Below, piece after piece: positions 25,059-33,613 of a stretch of DNA of 57,643 nucleotides. The DNA lies in the NCBI GenBank assembly GCA_937996595.1, contig CALKVC010000161.1, forward strand, positions 1 to 57,643, given 5' to 3'. Numbering within the stretch: the stretch's first letter is position 1; each line of letters begins with the position of its first letter. This stretch comes from an uncultured Chitinophagaceae bacterium. Its GTDB lineage: Bacteria; Bacteroidota; Bacteroidia; Chitinophagales; Chitinophagaceae. The translations under genes were made by a program, and so were the position numbers. The notes beneath the pieces are model-generated. The model had not been told where the DNA came from. It saw only the letters and a list, made by a program, of their open reading frames with translations, and searched no databases.

Positions 25059-26591
25059 CTAGTTTGTTGCTGCCACTGCATCAATATTACCCCAGCCTAA
25101 TGATGAGTTCCTTGTTGGATAATTTGCACTGCTTTGTACCAGTTTACCCAGCACCTGGTCTCTTGTAAAAGAAGGGAACCTGCTCCAAACAAGCGCAGCA
25201 ATACCTGCCGCCGTTGCTGTAGATACGGATGAACCTCCCACTGTAGAGGGATTGTTTCCGCTCATTGCCAGCGATAATGGATGTTTTCCATTTACTGCTT
25301 TTTCCATAACCACAGTAAAATCAGTTTCGCTGCCATCATGGCAATCGGTACAGGTTGTGGTAAACTGGTTATCCCGCACACCGGTAACTGCATTCACCTG
25401 GCTCATATAAGCCGGGTAAATAACGCCAAACCATCCTGACGTCCAACTGAAAGATGTTCCGGCAGCACAAAAGATGAGTTTGCTTTTCCCATAGGCATAT
25501 TTAATAGCATCCCCTAACTGCGAGCTGCTGGTTATCCTGCCCAAGCTCATACTGATTATTTTTACATCTGCCCTGTTAGCCGCATTGGTAAATGCATCTG
25601 AAGCGCCTTTCACTTCCCTGCTTTCATCGAGGAATACATCGGCAGCAGCGCGGCAAACTACCAGGTTACAATTATATGCAACACCACAGGCAGCACCGTC
25701 GGTTCCCCTGGGAGCAGCGCAGGCACCTGCCATAGATGTGCCGTGTCCGCATCCGTCATCCGGCGTTTCAGCGGCACCGTAAGGTATACCCAGGAATGTG
25801 TTCCTGGGCAATGTAACAATCCGTTCTATTGTTCTTCCGTTTGAATAGCCCTGGTTAAAGGCCGTTCCCAGGTTTTCCTGGTCATATTCTGAACCGGTAT
25901 CTATGATAAATACCTTTATACCGGCCCCGGTTGATTTTGCCCAGGCATTTTGAATATTATGGTACTGGTAATTCCATGATTGTTTGCAGCCCGGAGCAAT
26001 CGTAGCATAATCAATATTGGCTACCAGCCCGGTTTCTGCCACATTACTGCCGCAACCACTGCTGCTAAGCACTTTCCCTGCCAATTCCCTGGGTTCATAC
26101 CCCATTGGTTCTGCATAACGTACCAGGTTGCTGGCCCTCAGTTTCTGAATGGTTGAAAATGATGAAACATTCACATCAATAACAGGCAAAATATGCTCTT
26201 CCCACTGTATGATTTCTTTCAGTGTGATGTTCCTGTTCAGTTTCTTTTCTTCAGACAATATAATATCAAGCACTTCTTTTCGGGCATTTAACCATTTGGC
26301 ATCATTGATATCAACCGATTCCAACTGTATGCCGGTTTCATCCATTTCAGCCGGTTTATAACCCACTGAAAGTACCTTATCGCTCTCCTGTAAAGCACTC
26401 CAAATAACCTGGTCACTAACGGTTTGCCATTCAAACCGGTGTTGTACTTCAATCGCTTTCCGGATTAGATCATCAATCTGCTGTGCAGACAGTTTTTCCG
26501 GAACCGCTGGTTCGTCTGTGTTCAGTCCTGTTTTTTTACATGATATCATTAATATCATGGTAAATAATGCAATGGTTGAATATTTTTTCAT
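25059..26591 (-). CDS. Subtilisin-like (S8) serine protease, lipoprotein
   Basis: A 510-residue exported protease. The N-terminus is a lipoprotein signal with lipobox cysteine C18 (ILMISC). A propeptide-like part reaches to about residue 170; the S8 catalytic domain (about 220-510) has D231 in FIIDTGSEYD, H283 in GCGHGTSMAG and S455 in GGSSVSTATAAG. Two features are unusual: the Ser motif GSSVS replaces the common GTSMA, and the oxyanion-hole Asn of the AAGN motif is Thr379 (AAGTS). Many cysteines (about ten in the catalytic domain) suggest disulfides in the periplasm or outside. Its role may be nutrient proteolysis; inference only. Divergent from the AMP nucleosidase gene across 145 A/T-rich bases. 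Confidence 0.9.
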   Translation of the reverse strand: MKKYSTIALFTMILMISCKKTGLNTDEPAVPEKLSAQQIDDLIRKAIEVQHRFEWQTVSDQVIWSALQESDKVLSVGYKPAEMDETGIQLESVDINDAKWLNARKEVLDIILSEEKKLNRNITLKEIIQWEEHILPVIDVNVSSFSTIQKLRASNLVRYAEPMGYEPRELAGKVLSSSGCGSNVAETGLVANIDYATIAPGCKQSWNYQYHNIQNAWAKSTGAGIKVFIIDTGSEYDQENLGTAFNQGYSNGRTIERIVTLPRNTFLGIPYGAAETPDDGCGHGTSMAGACAAPRGTDGAACGVAYNCNLVVCRAAADVFLDESREVKGASDAFTNAANRADVKIISMSLGRITSSSQLGDAIKYAYGKSKLIFCAAGTSFSWTSGWFGVIYPAYMSQVNAVTGVRDNQFTTTCTDCHDGSETDFTVVMEKAVNGKHPLSLAMSGNNPSTVGGSSVSTATAAGIAALVWSRFPSFTRDQVLGKLVQSSANYPTRNSSLGWGNIDAVAATN

Positions 26592-26736
26592 TGTAAAAAA
26601 TTTTAAAACGAAATAACCCTATTTATAGCAAAATCAAATTAATGAATATTCAGTTATACTGAACAGAATTTATCTGATTGTGAAAATCATTTAAATACAC
26701 TCTAAAATCTGTAATTTTAATCAATAATAAAAAAAC

Positions 26737-27507
26737 ATGAAGACTAAAGAAGAAATCGTAGAAAACTGGTTACCAAGATACACAGGTGAGCAATTGTCAA
26801 ATTTTGGTGAATATGTGCTGCTCACTAACTTTTCAAATTATGTAAAAATGTTTGCCGAATGGAACAATGTTAAGGTTGTTGGGGCAGACCGGTCCATGCA
26901 GTGCGCCACTGCTGATAATATTACCATCATCAATTTTGGCATGGGAAGCCCCGGAGCCGCTACCATCATGGATTTGCTTACGGCCATCAAACCCCAGGCT
27001 GTTTTGTTCCTGGGAAAATGCGGCGGATTAAAAAGGCGGAATAAGATTGGCGACATCATTTTACCAATTGCGGCCATCAGGGGTGAAGGTACCAGTAACG
27101 ATTATTTACCTCCGGAAGTTCCGGCTTTGCCCGCATTTGCGCTGCAGAAAGCAATCTCCACAACGATAAGGGATTATGGTGTTGATTACTGGACAGGGGT
27201 TTGCTACACCACTAACCGCCGCGTTTGGGAGCATGATGAAGTGTTTAAGGAATATCTTAAAAAAGTAAGGGCCTATGCCATTGATATGGAAACCGCCACC
27301 ATCTTCACCGTAGGTTTCTACAACAAGATTCCCACCGGGGCATTACTGCTGGTAAGCGATTCGCCGATGATACCCGAAGGCGTAAAGACAGAAGACAGCG
27401 ACAGGGTTGTTACTTCCCAGTATGTTGAAAACCACCTGAAAATAGGAATCGATTCGCTGAAACAACTCATAAATAACGGCCTTACCGTAAGGCACCTGAA
27501 GTTTTGA
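26737..27507 (+). CDS. amn: AMP nucleosidase, short form
   Basis: Hydrolyses AMP to adenine and ribose 5-phosphate. The 256-residue protein is of the nucleoside phosphorylase fold: INFGMGSPGAATIMDLL, FLGKCGGLKRRNKIGDIILP (with GKCGGL for phosphate), the region GEGTSNDYLPPEVPALP typical of AMP nucleosidase, and AIDMETATIF with the catalytic Glu/Asp. It lacks the long N-terminal regulatory domain of E. coli Amn (484 residues), as other Bacteroidota proteins do. A near-match promoter (TAATTTTA) stands upstream. The peptide ABC ATPase gene follows at 61 bases. Confidence 0.88.
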   Translation: MKTKEEIVENWLPRYTGEQLSNFGEYVLLTNFSNYVKMFAEWNNVKVVGADRSMQCATADNITIINFGMGSPGAATIMDLLTAIKPQAVLFLGKCGGLKRRNKIGDIILPIAAIRGEGTSNDYLPPEVPALPAFALQKAISTTIRDYGVDYWTGVCYTTNRRVWEHDEVFKEYLKKVRAYAIDMETATIFTVGFYNKIPTGALLLVSDSPMIPEGVKTEDSDRVVTSQYVENHLKIGIDSLKQLINNGLTVRHLKF

Positions 27508-27568
27508 TATATAAAAATGTACACACGGAACTTACCTGTTGCATTTTCAGCAGATTTACATCAATGAT

Positions 27569-29278
27569 ATGTATCCCCTTCTTGAAATAAAAGACCTGTG
27601 TGTGAATTTCCTGCAGGAAGGTGCCTGCTTGCCCGCAGTAAATAACGTATCCTTTACCGTTACCAGGGGCAAAACAACGGCCATTGTTGGGGAAAGCGGT
27701 TCCGGCAAATCAGTTACGGCCTTATCGGTGTTAAAGCTGTTACCCAAACAATGTTCAGTGAATGGCAATATATTATTCAGCCCCGACGGTAACAAACAGG
27801 CTGATCTTATTACATCCAGCGACGATTCCATCCGGCAGATAAGGGGTAACCAAATTGCCATGGTATTCCAGGAACCCATGACTTCTCTGAACCCGGTACT
27901 TACCTGCGGTTACCAGGTAACAGAATCATTGCAGCAGCACCTGGGGTTAACCCGAAAAGATGCGAAAAGAAAAGCCATCTCCCTTTTTGAACAGGTTGAA
28001 CTCCCCCATCCGGCATCTATACTTAACCGTTACCCACACCAGCTTAGCGGCGGGCAAAAACAACGCGTAATGATTGCCATGGCCATATGCTGCCAACCGG
28101 CGCTGCTGGTTGCGGATGAACCCACCACCGCCCTTGATGTGAGGGTGCAGCAGCATATTTTACAACTGATAAAAAAACTGCAGGTTCAGAAAAACATGGG
28201 CATGCTGTTTATCACACACGACCTTGGGCTGGTTGCCGACATAGCCGATGAAGTGATTGTAATGCAAAAAGGCCGGATCGTTGAAAAAGGCGATGCCGCC
28301 ACCATGTTAACCAATCCGCAGCACCCATATACAAAAGCGCTGCTGGCATGCAGGCCTGTTTCCGGCAGTAAGGGCAAAAAACTGGCTGTACTCGATGATT
28401 TTTCCGGAAAGGAACCTGGCAGTAAGCAAACTGATGTTAGATTGAACAGCCCTTTTATTGAAAATACAGCTCCGCAAAACCCCATATTAAAAATTGAACA
28501 CCTGGACGTCTGTTACCCGGCAACCGGACCATTTTGGGGCAAGAAAGGAAAAAGCATAAAAGCAGTTGATGATGTAAGTCTTACCATTTACAAAGGCGAA
28601 ATAGCCGGACTTGTTGGTGAAAGCGGTTGCGGAAAAACAACCCTGGGCCGGGCAATCCTGCAACTGGTAAAACCAACATCCGGAAAAATATGGCTGGGGG
28701 ATAAGGAACTGACTGCTTTACGGAGCGATAAGTTGAGGAAACTAAGGAAAGACATGCAGATTGTATTCCAGGATCCTTATGGATCCCTGAATCCCAGGAT
28801 TGCTATCGGCGATGCGATCCTGGAATCACTTAAGGTTCAGCAGATGTACGAAAACGACCCGCTTCGCAAAGAAGCTGTTATTGATATGCTTGAAAAGGTA
28901 AAATTATCACCTGATCATTATAGCAGGTTCCCGCACCAGTTCAGTGGCGGACAACGGCAACGTATATGCATTGCACGGGCACTCATTTCAAACCCATCGT
29001 TCCTGGTATTTGATGAAAGTGTTTCTGCATTGGATGTAAGCGTTCAGGCAGGTATATTAAACCTGGTAAATGAGCTTAAAAACAACCTGGCTTTCACGGC
29101 ACTCTTCATTTCACACGACCTGTCAGTTGTACATTATATTAGCGACCGCATCCTGGTTATGCAGCATGGAAAAATCATAGAAGAAGGCCGGGCGAATAAC
29201 GTATATGCTAACCCTGCCGCCAGCTACACGCGGCAACTAATTGAAGCCATTCCAGGCAAACGAATTTTTACATCATAA
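27569..29278 (+). CDS. Fused oligopeptide/dipeptide ABC transporter ATPase (DppD-DppF type)
   Basis: Two ATP-binding domains in one chain of about 569 residues, powering a peptide or nickel-type ABC importer (YejF-like layout). The first has Walker A GESGSGKS, signature LSGGQKQR and Walker B VADEPTTALD; the second has GESGCGKT, FSGGQRQR and LVFDESVSALD, where Ser replaces the usual Thr. Each half ends with the C-terminal oligopeptide-type extension (NPQHPYTKALL in the first and NPAASYTRQLI in the second). ATG 27569 is preferred to TTG 27539 because family members begin a few residues before the first strand. No permease or binding-protein genes adjoin; they must lie elsewhere. Confidence 0.92.
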   Translation: MYPLLEIKDLCVNFLQEGACLPAVNNVSFTVTRGKTTAIVGESGSGKSVTALSVLKLLPKQCSVNGNILFSPDGNKQADLITSSDDSIRQIRGNQIAMVFQEPMTSLNPVLTCGYQVTESLQQHLGLTRKDAKRKAISLFEQVELPHPASILNRYPHQLSGGQKQRVMIAMAICCQPALLVADEPTTALDVRVQQHILQLIKKLQVQKNMGMLFITHDLGLVADIADEVIVMQKGRIVEKGDAATMLTNPQHPYTKALLACRPVSGSKGKKLAVLDDFSGKEPGSKQTDVRLNSPFIENTAPQNPILKIEHLDVCYPATGPFWGKKGKSIKAVDDVSLTIYKGEIAGLVGESGCGKTTLGRAILQLVKPTSGKIWLGDKELTALRSDKLRKLRKDMQIVFQDPYGSLNPRIAIGDAILESLKVQQMYENDPLRKEAVIDMLEKVKLSPDHYSRFPHQFSGGQRQRICIARALISNPSFLVFDESVSALDVSVQAGILNLVNELKNNLAFTALFISHDLSVVHYISDRILVMQHGKIIEEGRANNVYANPAASYTRQLIEAIPGKRIFTS

Positions 29279-29366
29279 CATAGCCCCTTATCGTTGGCCT
29301 TTTTTAAAAAAATTGGAAAAAATATACTCAAAACATCCCTCCTGTCGTTCATAACCGGAATTTATG

Positions 29367-29374
29367 TACATTTG
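29367..29374 (+). promoter_or_regulatory. Predicted -7 element of queA
   Basis: TACATTTG fits TAnnTTTG exactly. It lies 117 bases before the queA start, which implies a 5' leader of over 100 bases, long for this window. The -33 box is weak (GTCG). Confidence 0.55.
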
Positions 29375-29398
29375 CACACTTTTAAATCATGCCGTAAC

Positions 29399-29459
29399 AT
29401 GATAAATGCCTTCCTAAAAGGCTAACTATCTCTGTAACATCTTACAGTAACTAAGGCAT
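29399..29459 (+). promoter_or_regulatory. Structured queA leader with alternative stems (candidate riboregulator)
   Basis: ATGCCTT (29406-29412) can pair with AAGGCAT (29453-29459), enclosing a perfect 6-bp tetraloop hairpin CTGTAA-CATC-TTACAG (29432-29447). GCCTT (29408-29412) can instead pair with AAGGC (29418-29422), so the two folds exclude each other. A mini-ORF of eight codons (ATG 29399, stop 29423) covers the shared strand. I see no match to the preQ1 classes I know. The function is conjecture; the pairings are direct. Confidence 0.35.
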
Positions 29460-29491
29460 GTGATAAAAACATAAAACAAACATTTTATTAC

Positions 29492-30541
29492 ATGAAATTA
29501 TCCCAGTTCCGTTTCGACCTGCCGCTGAACCTTATTGCACAACACCCCACCAAGAAAAGAGAAGAGAGCCGCATGATGGTTGTTCACCGTAAAACCGGCG
29601 AAATTGAAAGCAAATTATTCCGCGACATCATGGAATATTTTGACGACAAGGACGTGTTTGTTGTTAACAATACAAAAGTTTTTCCGGCACGTATGTATGG
29701 CCGTAAGGAAAAGACCGGTGCCAAAATAGAAGTTTTCCTGTTACGTGAGCTGAACAAGGCTAACAAGCTTTGGGATGTTATTGTAGACCCTGCACGTAAA
29801 ATCCGTGTGGGCAATAAATTATATTTCGGGGAAAGCGATGAACTGGTAGCTGAAGTGATTGACAATACGACCAGCCGGGGCCGAACCATCAGGTTTCTGT
29901 GGGACGGCACGGATGAAGAATTCAGGCAAATGCTTGAAATAATGGGCGAAACACCATTACCAAAATATATTAAACGCAAACCTGAAGACGAAGATAAAGA
30001 ACGATACCAGACAGTATATGCCAAACATGAAGGCGCGGTTGCGGCACCTACCGCAGGATTGCATTTCAGCAAAGAACTGATAAAGCGGCTGGAAATACAG
30101 GGCGTTCGTTTTGCCGAAGTTACCCTGCATACCGGTTTGGGAACATTCAGGCCCATTGAAGTGGAAGACCTGAGTAAGCATAAAATGGATGCGGAATATT
30201 ACAAAATTGATGAAACTGCTTGTGCTATAGTAAATAAGGCAAAAGAAAACGGCCACCGGATATGTTCCATAGGCACAACTACCATGCGGGCCATGGAAAC
30301 TTCCTATACTGCTCAAAAATTATTAAAACCTTCTGAAGGCTGGACTAACCATTTTATTCACCCTCCTTATAATTTCAATATCGCCGATGCTTTGGTAACC
30401 AATTTTCACCTGCCAAAAACAAGCCTGCTGATCATGGCATGTGCATTTGCCGGTTACGACCTGATGATGGAAGCATACAAAAAAGCGATTAAGGATAAAT
30501 ACAGGTTCTTCAGTTATGGCGATTCCATGCTGATTATTTAA
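29492..30541 (+). CDS. queA: S-adenosylmethionine:tRNA ribosyltransferase-isomerase
   Basis: Moves the ribosyl part of SAM onto 7-aminomethyl-7-deazaguanine in tRNA, forming epoxyqueuosine. The 349-residue protein is full length: it starts KLSQFRFDLPLNLIAQHP, and has VFVVNNTKVFPARMYG, TPLPKYIKR, the block GAVAAPTAGLHFS and VTLHTGLGTFRPI, and ends RFFSYGDSMLI, all typical of QueA. No other queuosine genes are in the window. It is preceded by a structured leader and followed by a hairpin terminator, so it is a monocistronic unit. Confidence 0.96.
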   Translation: MKLSQFRFDLPLNLIAQHPTKKREESRMMVVHRKTGEIESKLFRDIMEYFDDKDVFVVNNTKVFPARMYGRKEKTGAKIEVFLLRELNKANKLWDVIVDPARKIRVGNKLYFGESDELVAEVIDNTTSRGRTIRFLWDGTDEEFRQMLEIMGETPLPKYIKRKPEDEDKERYQTVYAKHEGAVAAPTAGLHFSKELIKRLEIQGVRFAEVTLHTGLGTFRPIEVEDLSKHKMDAEYYKIDETACAIVNKAKENGHRICSIGTTTMRAMETSYTAQKLLKPSEGWTNHFIHPPYNFNIADALVTNFHLPKTSLLIMACAFAGYDLMMEAYKKAIKDKYRFFSYGDSMLII

Positions 30542-30564
30542 TACCTATACCGAACGTATAAAAG

Positions 30565-30590
30565 AAAGGCTCCTGATCGGGAGCCTTTTT
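30565..30590 (+). terminator. Hairpin terminator of queA
   Basis: AAAGGCTCC pairs with GGAGCCTTT around a six-base loop, then a T run. It lies 24 bases past the queA stop. Confidence 0.88.
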
Positions 30591-30884
30591 CTATTTCTAT
30601 TTAAATGCTTATTCAACGATTGAATATTGAAAAGCAGCCTTGAAACAACCAGTAATATGTTCAATATTCAATTTTCACTGGCTTAAAGGCAAAAAAAAGG
30701 GGCCATGATAGAAATCAAAGCCCGTATTAATCCAATATCCTATGAAAAACCATCTATTAAACGCATCATTTGAGGTTTTAGTCTGTTTTAATATAATTTT
30801 ATTTCAAATTAAATTTATTTATATATAACACAGGCTTTCCCCGGCGTATTATTATTTAACTTTAATCAATAATCAACTATTCAA
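30591..30884. other. Gene-free spacer with one 12-bp inverted repeat
   Basis: The spacer between queA and the Mpo1-like gene is A/T-rich. TTGAATATTGAA (30620-30631) and TTCAATATTCAA (30660-30671) form a perfect 12-bp inverted repeat around 28 bases. The rest holds a near-match promoter for the next gene (TAACTTTA near 30857) and nothing else I can name. Confidence 0.6.
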
Positions 30885-31349
30885 ATGAAAACAATTGAAC
30901 AATGGTTATCTGAATACGGGGAAAGCCACCGGAACGAAACCAACAAAATGATTCATTGGATTTGTGTTCCCACTATTTTTTTCTCGATTGCCGGTTTGTT
31001 ATATAGTATCAAACTGCCTTTTCATATAGGACAGACTCAACTGAATGCAGCTTTCCCGGTGCTGGCATTTGTAATTATTTACTATGCCCTGTTATCGAAA
31101 ACAATCTGGATTGGCATGCTATTTTTTGCACTCGTCTGCCTTGGCCTTTGCCAGCTTATAGAATCGGTAAACCTGTTGCCTTTATGGCTTTTCTGCCTTA
31201 TCATATTTACCCTTGCATGGATTGGCCAGTTTTACGGGCACAAGGTAGAAGGCAAAAAACCTTCTTTTTTAAAAGATATTCAGTTCCTGCTGATTGGGCC
31301 GGCGTGGCTGATGAGTTTTATTTATAAGAAAATGGGGATTGGTTTGTAG
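30885..31349 (+). CDS. Mpo1-like (DUF962) membrane protein
   Basis: A 154-residue membrane protein with four hydrophobic helices. It fits the Mpo1/YGL010w family, whose yeast member is an Fe(II)-dependent dioxygenase for alpha-oxidation of 2-hydroxy fatty acids. The paired His motifs are visible: YGESHRNETNKMIHWICVP near residue 11-28 (shown as ESHRNETNK and MIHWICVP) and GQFYGHKVEGKKP near 113, close to the C-terminal WLMSFIYKKMG end. A role in 2-hydroxy fatty acids of sphingolipids or lipid A of Bacteroidota is inference. Single gene. Confidence 0.82.
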   Translation: MKTIEQWLSEYGESHRNETNKMIHWICVPTIFFSIAGLLYSIKLPFHIGQTQLNAAFPVLAFVIIYYALLSKTIWIGMLFFALVCLGLCQLIESVNLLPLWLFCLIIFTLAWIGQFYGHKVEGKKPSFLKDIQFLLIGPAWLMSFIYKKMGIGL

Positions 31350-31377
31350 TTTGAAGTTTGAGGTTTGAAGTGTACGG

Positions 31378-32703
31378 TTACGCTTTTTCACCAAATAAAC
31401 CAGTGTTCAGCAATTTCAACGTTTCTTCTTTATATTTTCCCGGTATCAGTAAAGAAATATTATGCCTGCTGCCTCCATAGCTAACCATCCTCACCGGTAT
31501 ACAGGAAACGGCACTGAAAAGTGATTTCATCACATCTTTGGTTTCAGTGATCTCATTGCCAACTATTGCAACAATTGTCTGATCATTCTCCACTTCCACA
31601 TTTCCCAGCAAAGCAAGTTCTTTCAGTATGTCGTTCAGGTATATTCCATTATCGATGGTAACGGAAACGGCCACTTCAGAAGTGGTTATCATGTCTATGG
31701 ATGTCTGGTATTTTTCAAAAACTTCGAACACTTTCCGCAAGAAGCCATGTGCCAGCAACATACGGCTGCTTTTTATCCTGATTGCCGTAATACCATCTTT
31801 GGCGGCTACTGCCTTTACCCCGGTGCTGCCTGCTTCTTCTGTAATAAGTGTGCCCTGCGATTCGGGTTGCATGGTATTGAGAAGCCTCACGGGAACATTA
31901 TAAAATTGAGCGGGCCAAATGCTGGCAGGGTGCAGGATTTTGGCTCCAAAATAAGCCAGTTCCGCAGCCTCGTCAAAACTTAGTTGTTTCACCGGCACTG
32001 TATCCTTTACGTACCGTGGGTCATTATTGTGCATACCGTTGATATCTGTCCATATTTCACAAACCCTGGCATTAACGGCAGCGGCAATCAGGGAAGCACT
32101 GTAATCGCTGCCTCCCCTTTTCAGGTTATCAACTTCACCCTTTGCATTTCGTGTTATGTACCCTTGTGTTACAAATATTTTTTGATCCTTATTGCGCTGT
32201 AACAGTTGTGCGATCTTCACTTTTATAGCGCCTATCTGGGGTTCATCCTGCTTGTCAAGTGTCATAAACTCAAGTGCCGGTAATAACACATGCGCTATAT
32301 GTTGTTCTTCAAGATATGTACAAAAAATCTTACTGCTCAGTAATTCGCCCTGTGCCAAAATATCCTTGAACAAGGCCTGGCTGAAAGAGATCTTCAGAAT
32401 GATTGACAGGAATTCAAAGTGTTCGTCTATAATTGCATTCGCCTTATCAAGGTAATGATCATCGGTCATCAATTCTTTAATAAAGCGCCGGTAATATGCA
32501 TGCAGGGATGTTATCCGCTGAAGCGCTCCGTTTCGGTCATTTTCCTGCAAAAAGTTTCCTATTTCAAAAAGTGTATTGGTAGTACCGCTTAATGCAGATA
32601 AAACGATAATCTTTGTTTCATCGCCCGGGATTATCAGTTTTGCAACTTCTTTCATCCTGTGCGGTTCACCAACACTGGTGCCGCCAAACTTCATTACTTT
32701 CAT
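31378..32703 (-). CDS. lysC: Aspartate kinase
   Basis: First enzyme of the lysine, threonine and methionine pathway: ATP-dependent phosphorylation of aspartate. The 441-residue chain starts with the family motif VMKFGGTSVG, has VTQGYITRNAKGEVDNLKRGGSDYSASLIA (GRGGSD form changed to LKRGGSD) and the WTDINGMHNNDPR block; two ACT domains (about 300-441) give allosteric control by end products. It is a monofunctional enzyme with no homoserine dehydrogenase part. Stands alone on the minus strand with a predicted -7 element 28 bases upstream. Confidence 0.94.
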   Translation of the reverse strand: MKVMKFGGTSVGEPHRMKEVAKLIIPGDETKIIVLSALSGTTNTLFEIGNFLQENDRNGALQRITSLHAYYRRFIKELMTDDHYLDKANAIIDEHFEFLSIILKISFSQALFKDILAQGELLSSKIFCTYLEEQHIAHVLLPALEFMTLDKQDEPQIGAIKVKIAQLLQRNKDQKIFVTQGYITRNAKGEVDNLKRGGSDYSASLIAAAVNARVCEIWTDINGMHNNDPRYVKDTVPVKQLSFDEAAELAYFGAKILHPASIWPAQFYNVPVRLLNTMQPESQGTLITEEAGSTGVKAVAAKDGITAIRIKSSRMLLAHGFLRKVFEVFEKYQTSIDMITTSEVAVSVTIDNGIYLNDILKELALLGNVEVENDQTIVAIVGNEITETKDVMKSLFSAVSCIPVRMVSYGGSRHNISLLIPGKYKEETLKLLNTGLFGEKA

Positions 32704-32731
32704 CGCAGATTTACTTTTTAAGATGGGATTG

Positions 32732-32739
32732 CAAATATA
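32732..32739 (-). promoter_or_regulatory. Predicted -7 element of the aspartate kinase gene
   Basis: Minus strand TATATTTG, exact TAnnTTTG, 28 bases before the ATG. No clear -33 box. Confidence 0.45.
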
Positions 32740-32848
32740 TTACAACAGCAGTTGAAAAGTAAAGAAAGACAAGCTACCTGTTTATAAGGCAGTAAGATTA
32801 TGACATGATGATACAGGCTTCGGGAAAATTCAATAAAATATCCGTTGA

Positions 32849-33601
32849 TTAATTGCTAATATGCTTAACCAGTACCGGATCGGCGGGGTTTGAAATATCG
32901 TATAAAGTAATTCCGGTACTAACATAACATATCAACTGGTTTCCATAAGGGATAACATCTTTAAAATATCCGCCGGTAATGGTTTTTACAAAAACCGGAT
33001 TGGCCGGATCTGCCACGTTAAATACCATAAGACCATCGTTATTGCAGCAGATATATAAATAATGTCCCTGCAGGCCCAGCCCTTCCGGATTTGCCAGTGA
33101 AACCGTTCTTAACAGTACTGGCTGAAAAACATTCCGGATATCATGTACGTACAAGCCGCTTTCTGCAGGACCGCAGAATGAATTTCCTTTTAATGTTACA
33201 AATGCTATTGTATCATTGGCAACAACCGGGTCGCAGCTACGGGCATGTTGTGCTTCGCCCACTTTTACTGGCGATGACGGTGATTCGAGTGAATAAATAT
33301 ACAAACCGGTTCTAGTTCCAATAAATAGCCTGTTATTAAACGGATAAATGGTTTCAATATCAAAATTAATCTCTGATGTATTGGTACGGACAGGGTTGGA
33401 AGCGTTACTAATATCATAGGTATACAGGTAATGGTTATCCACTGCATACAGGAAACTTCCTACAATGGTAAATTTTGAGAGCGAGCCCGCTTTACCTGTT
33501 GATGCATCAGCAGAAGTATTGCCGGCGCCGTCTTTTGTGCAGGAATTTATGAAAACGGATAAGGTAAATACAATAAATATCCTTTTGATAAATACATTCA
33601 T
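32849..33601 (-). CDS. LVIVD-repeat lipoprotein
   Basis: A 250-residue exported lipoprotein: a signal segment ending in a lipobox (FINSC, C21), then a Ser/Gly/Ala linker, then five LVIVD-type beta-propeller repeats of about 40 residues, each with the pattern Y-YD(I/V)SN-(A/S)-NPV as in YTYDISNASNPV, MVFNVADPANPV and TLYDISNPADPV. These repeats fold as propeller blades on the cell surface in Bacteroidota; the biochemical role is unknown. It follows another LVIVD lipoprotein gene by 12 bases on the same strand, so they form a two-gene operon. Confidence 0.82.
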   Translation of the reverse strand: MNVFIKRIFIVFTLSVFINSCTKDGAGNTSADASTGKAGSLSKFTIVGSFLYAVDNHYLYTYDISNASNPVRTNTSEINFDIETIYPFNNRLFIGTRTGLYIYSLESPSSPVKVGEAQHARSCDPVVANDTIAFVTLKGNSFCGPAESGLYVHDIRNVFQPVLLRTVSLANPEGLGLQGHYLYICCNNDGLMVFNVADPANPVFVKTITGGYFKDVIPYGNQLICYVSTGITLYDISNPADPVLVKHISN

Positions 33602-33613
33602 AAAGTAATTTTT

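Noticed and set aside
29375..29491. queA leader as a tRNA gene
   Set aside because: Hairpins do not make a cloverleaf and no T-loop or CCA-type acceptor stem is seen. I also saw no tRNA or rRNA anywhere else in the window.
29584..30156. A 190-codon minus-strand open frame
   Set aside because: Antisense shadow of queA with serine/leucine-rich product and no start context.
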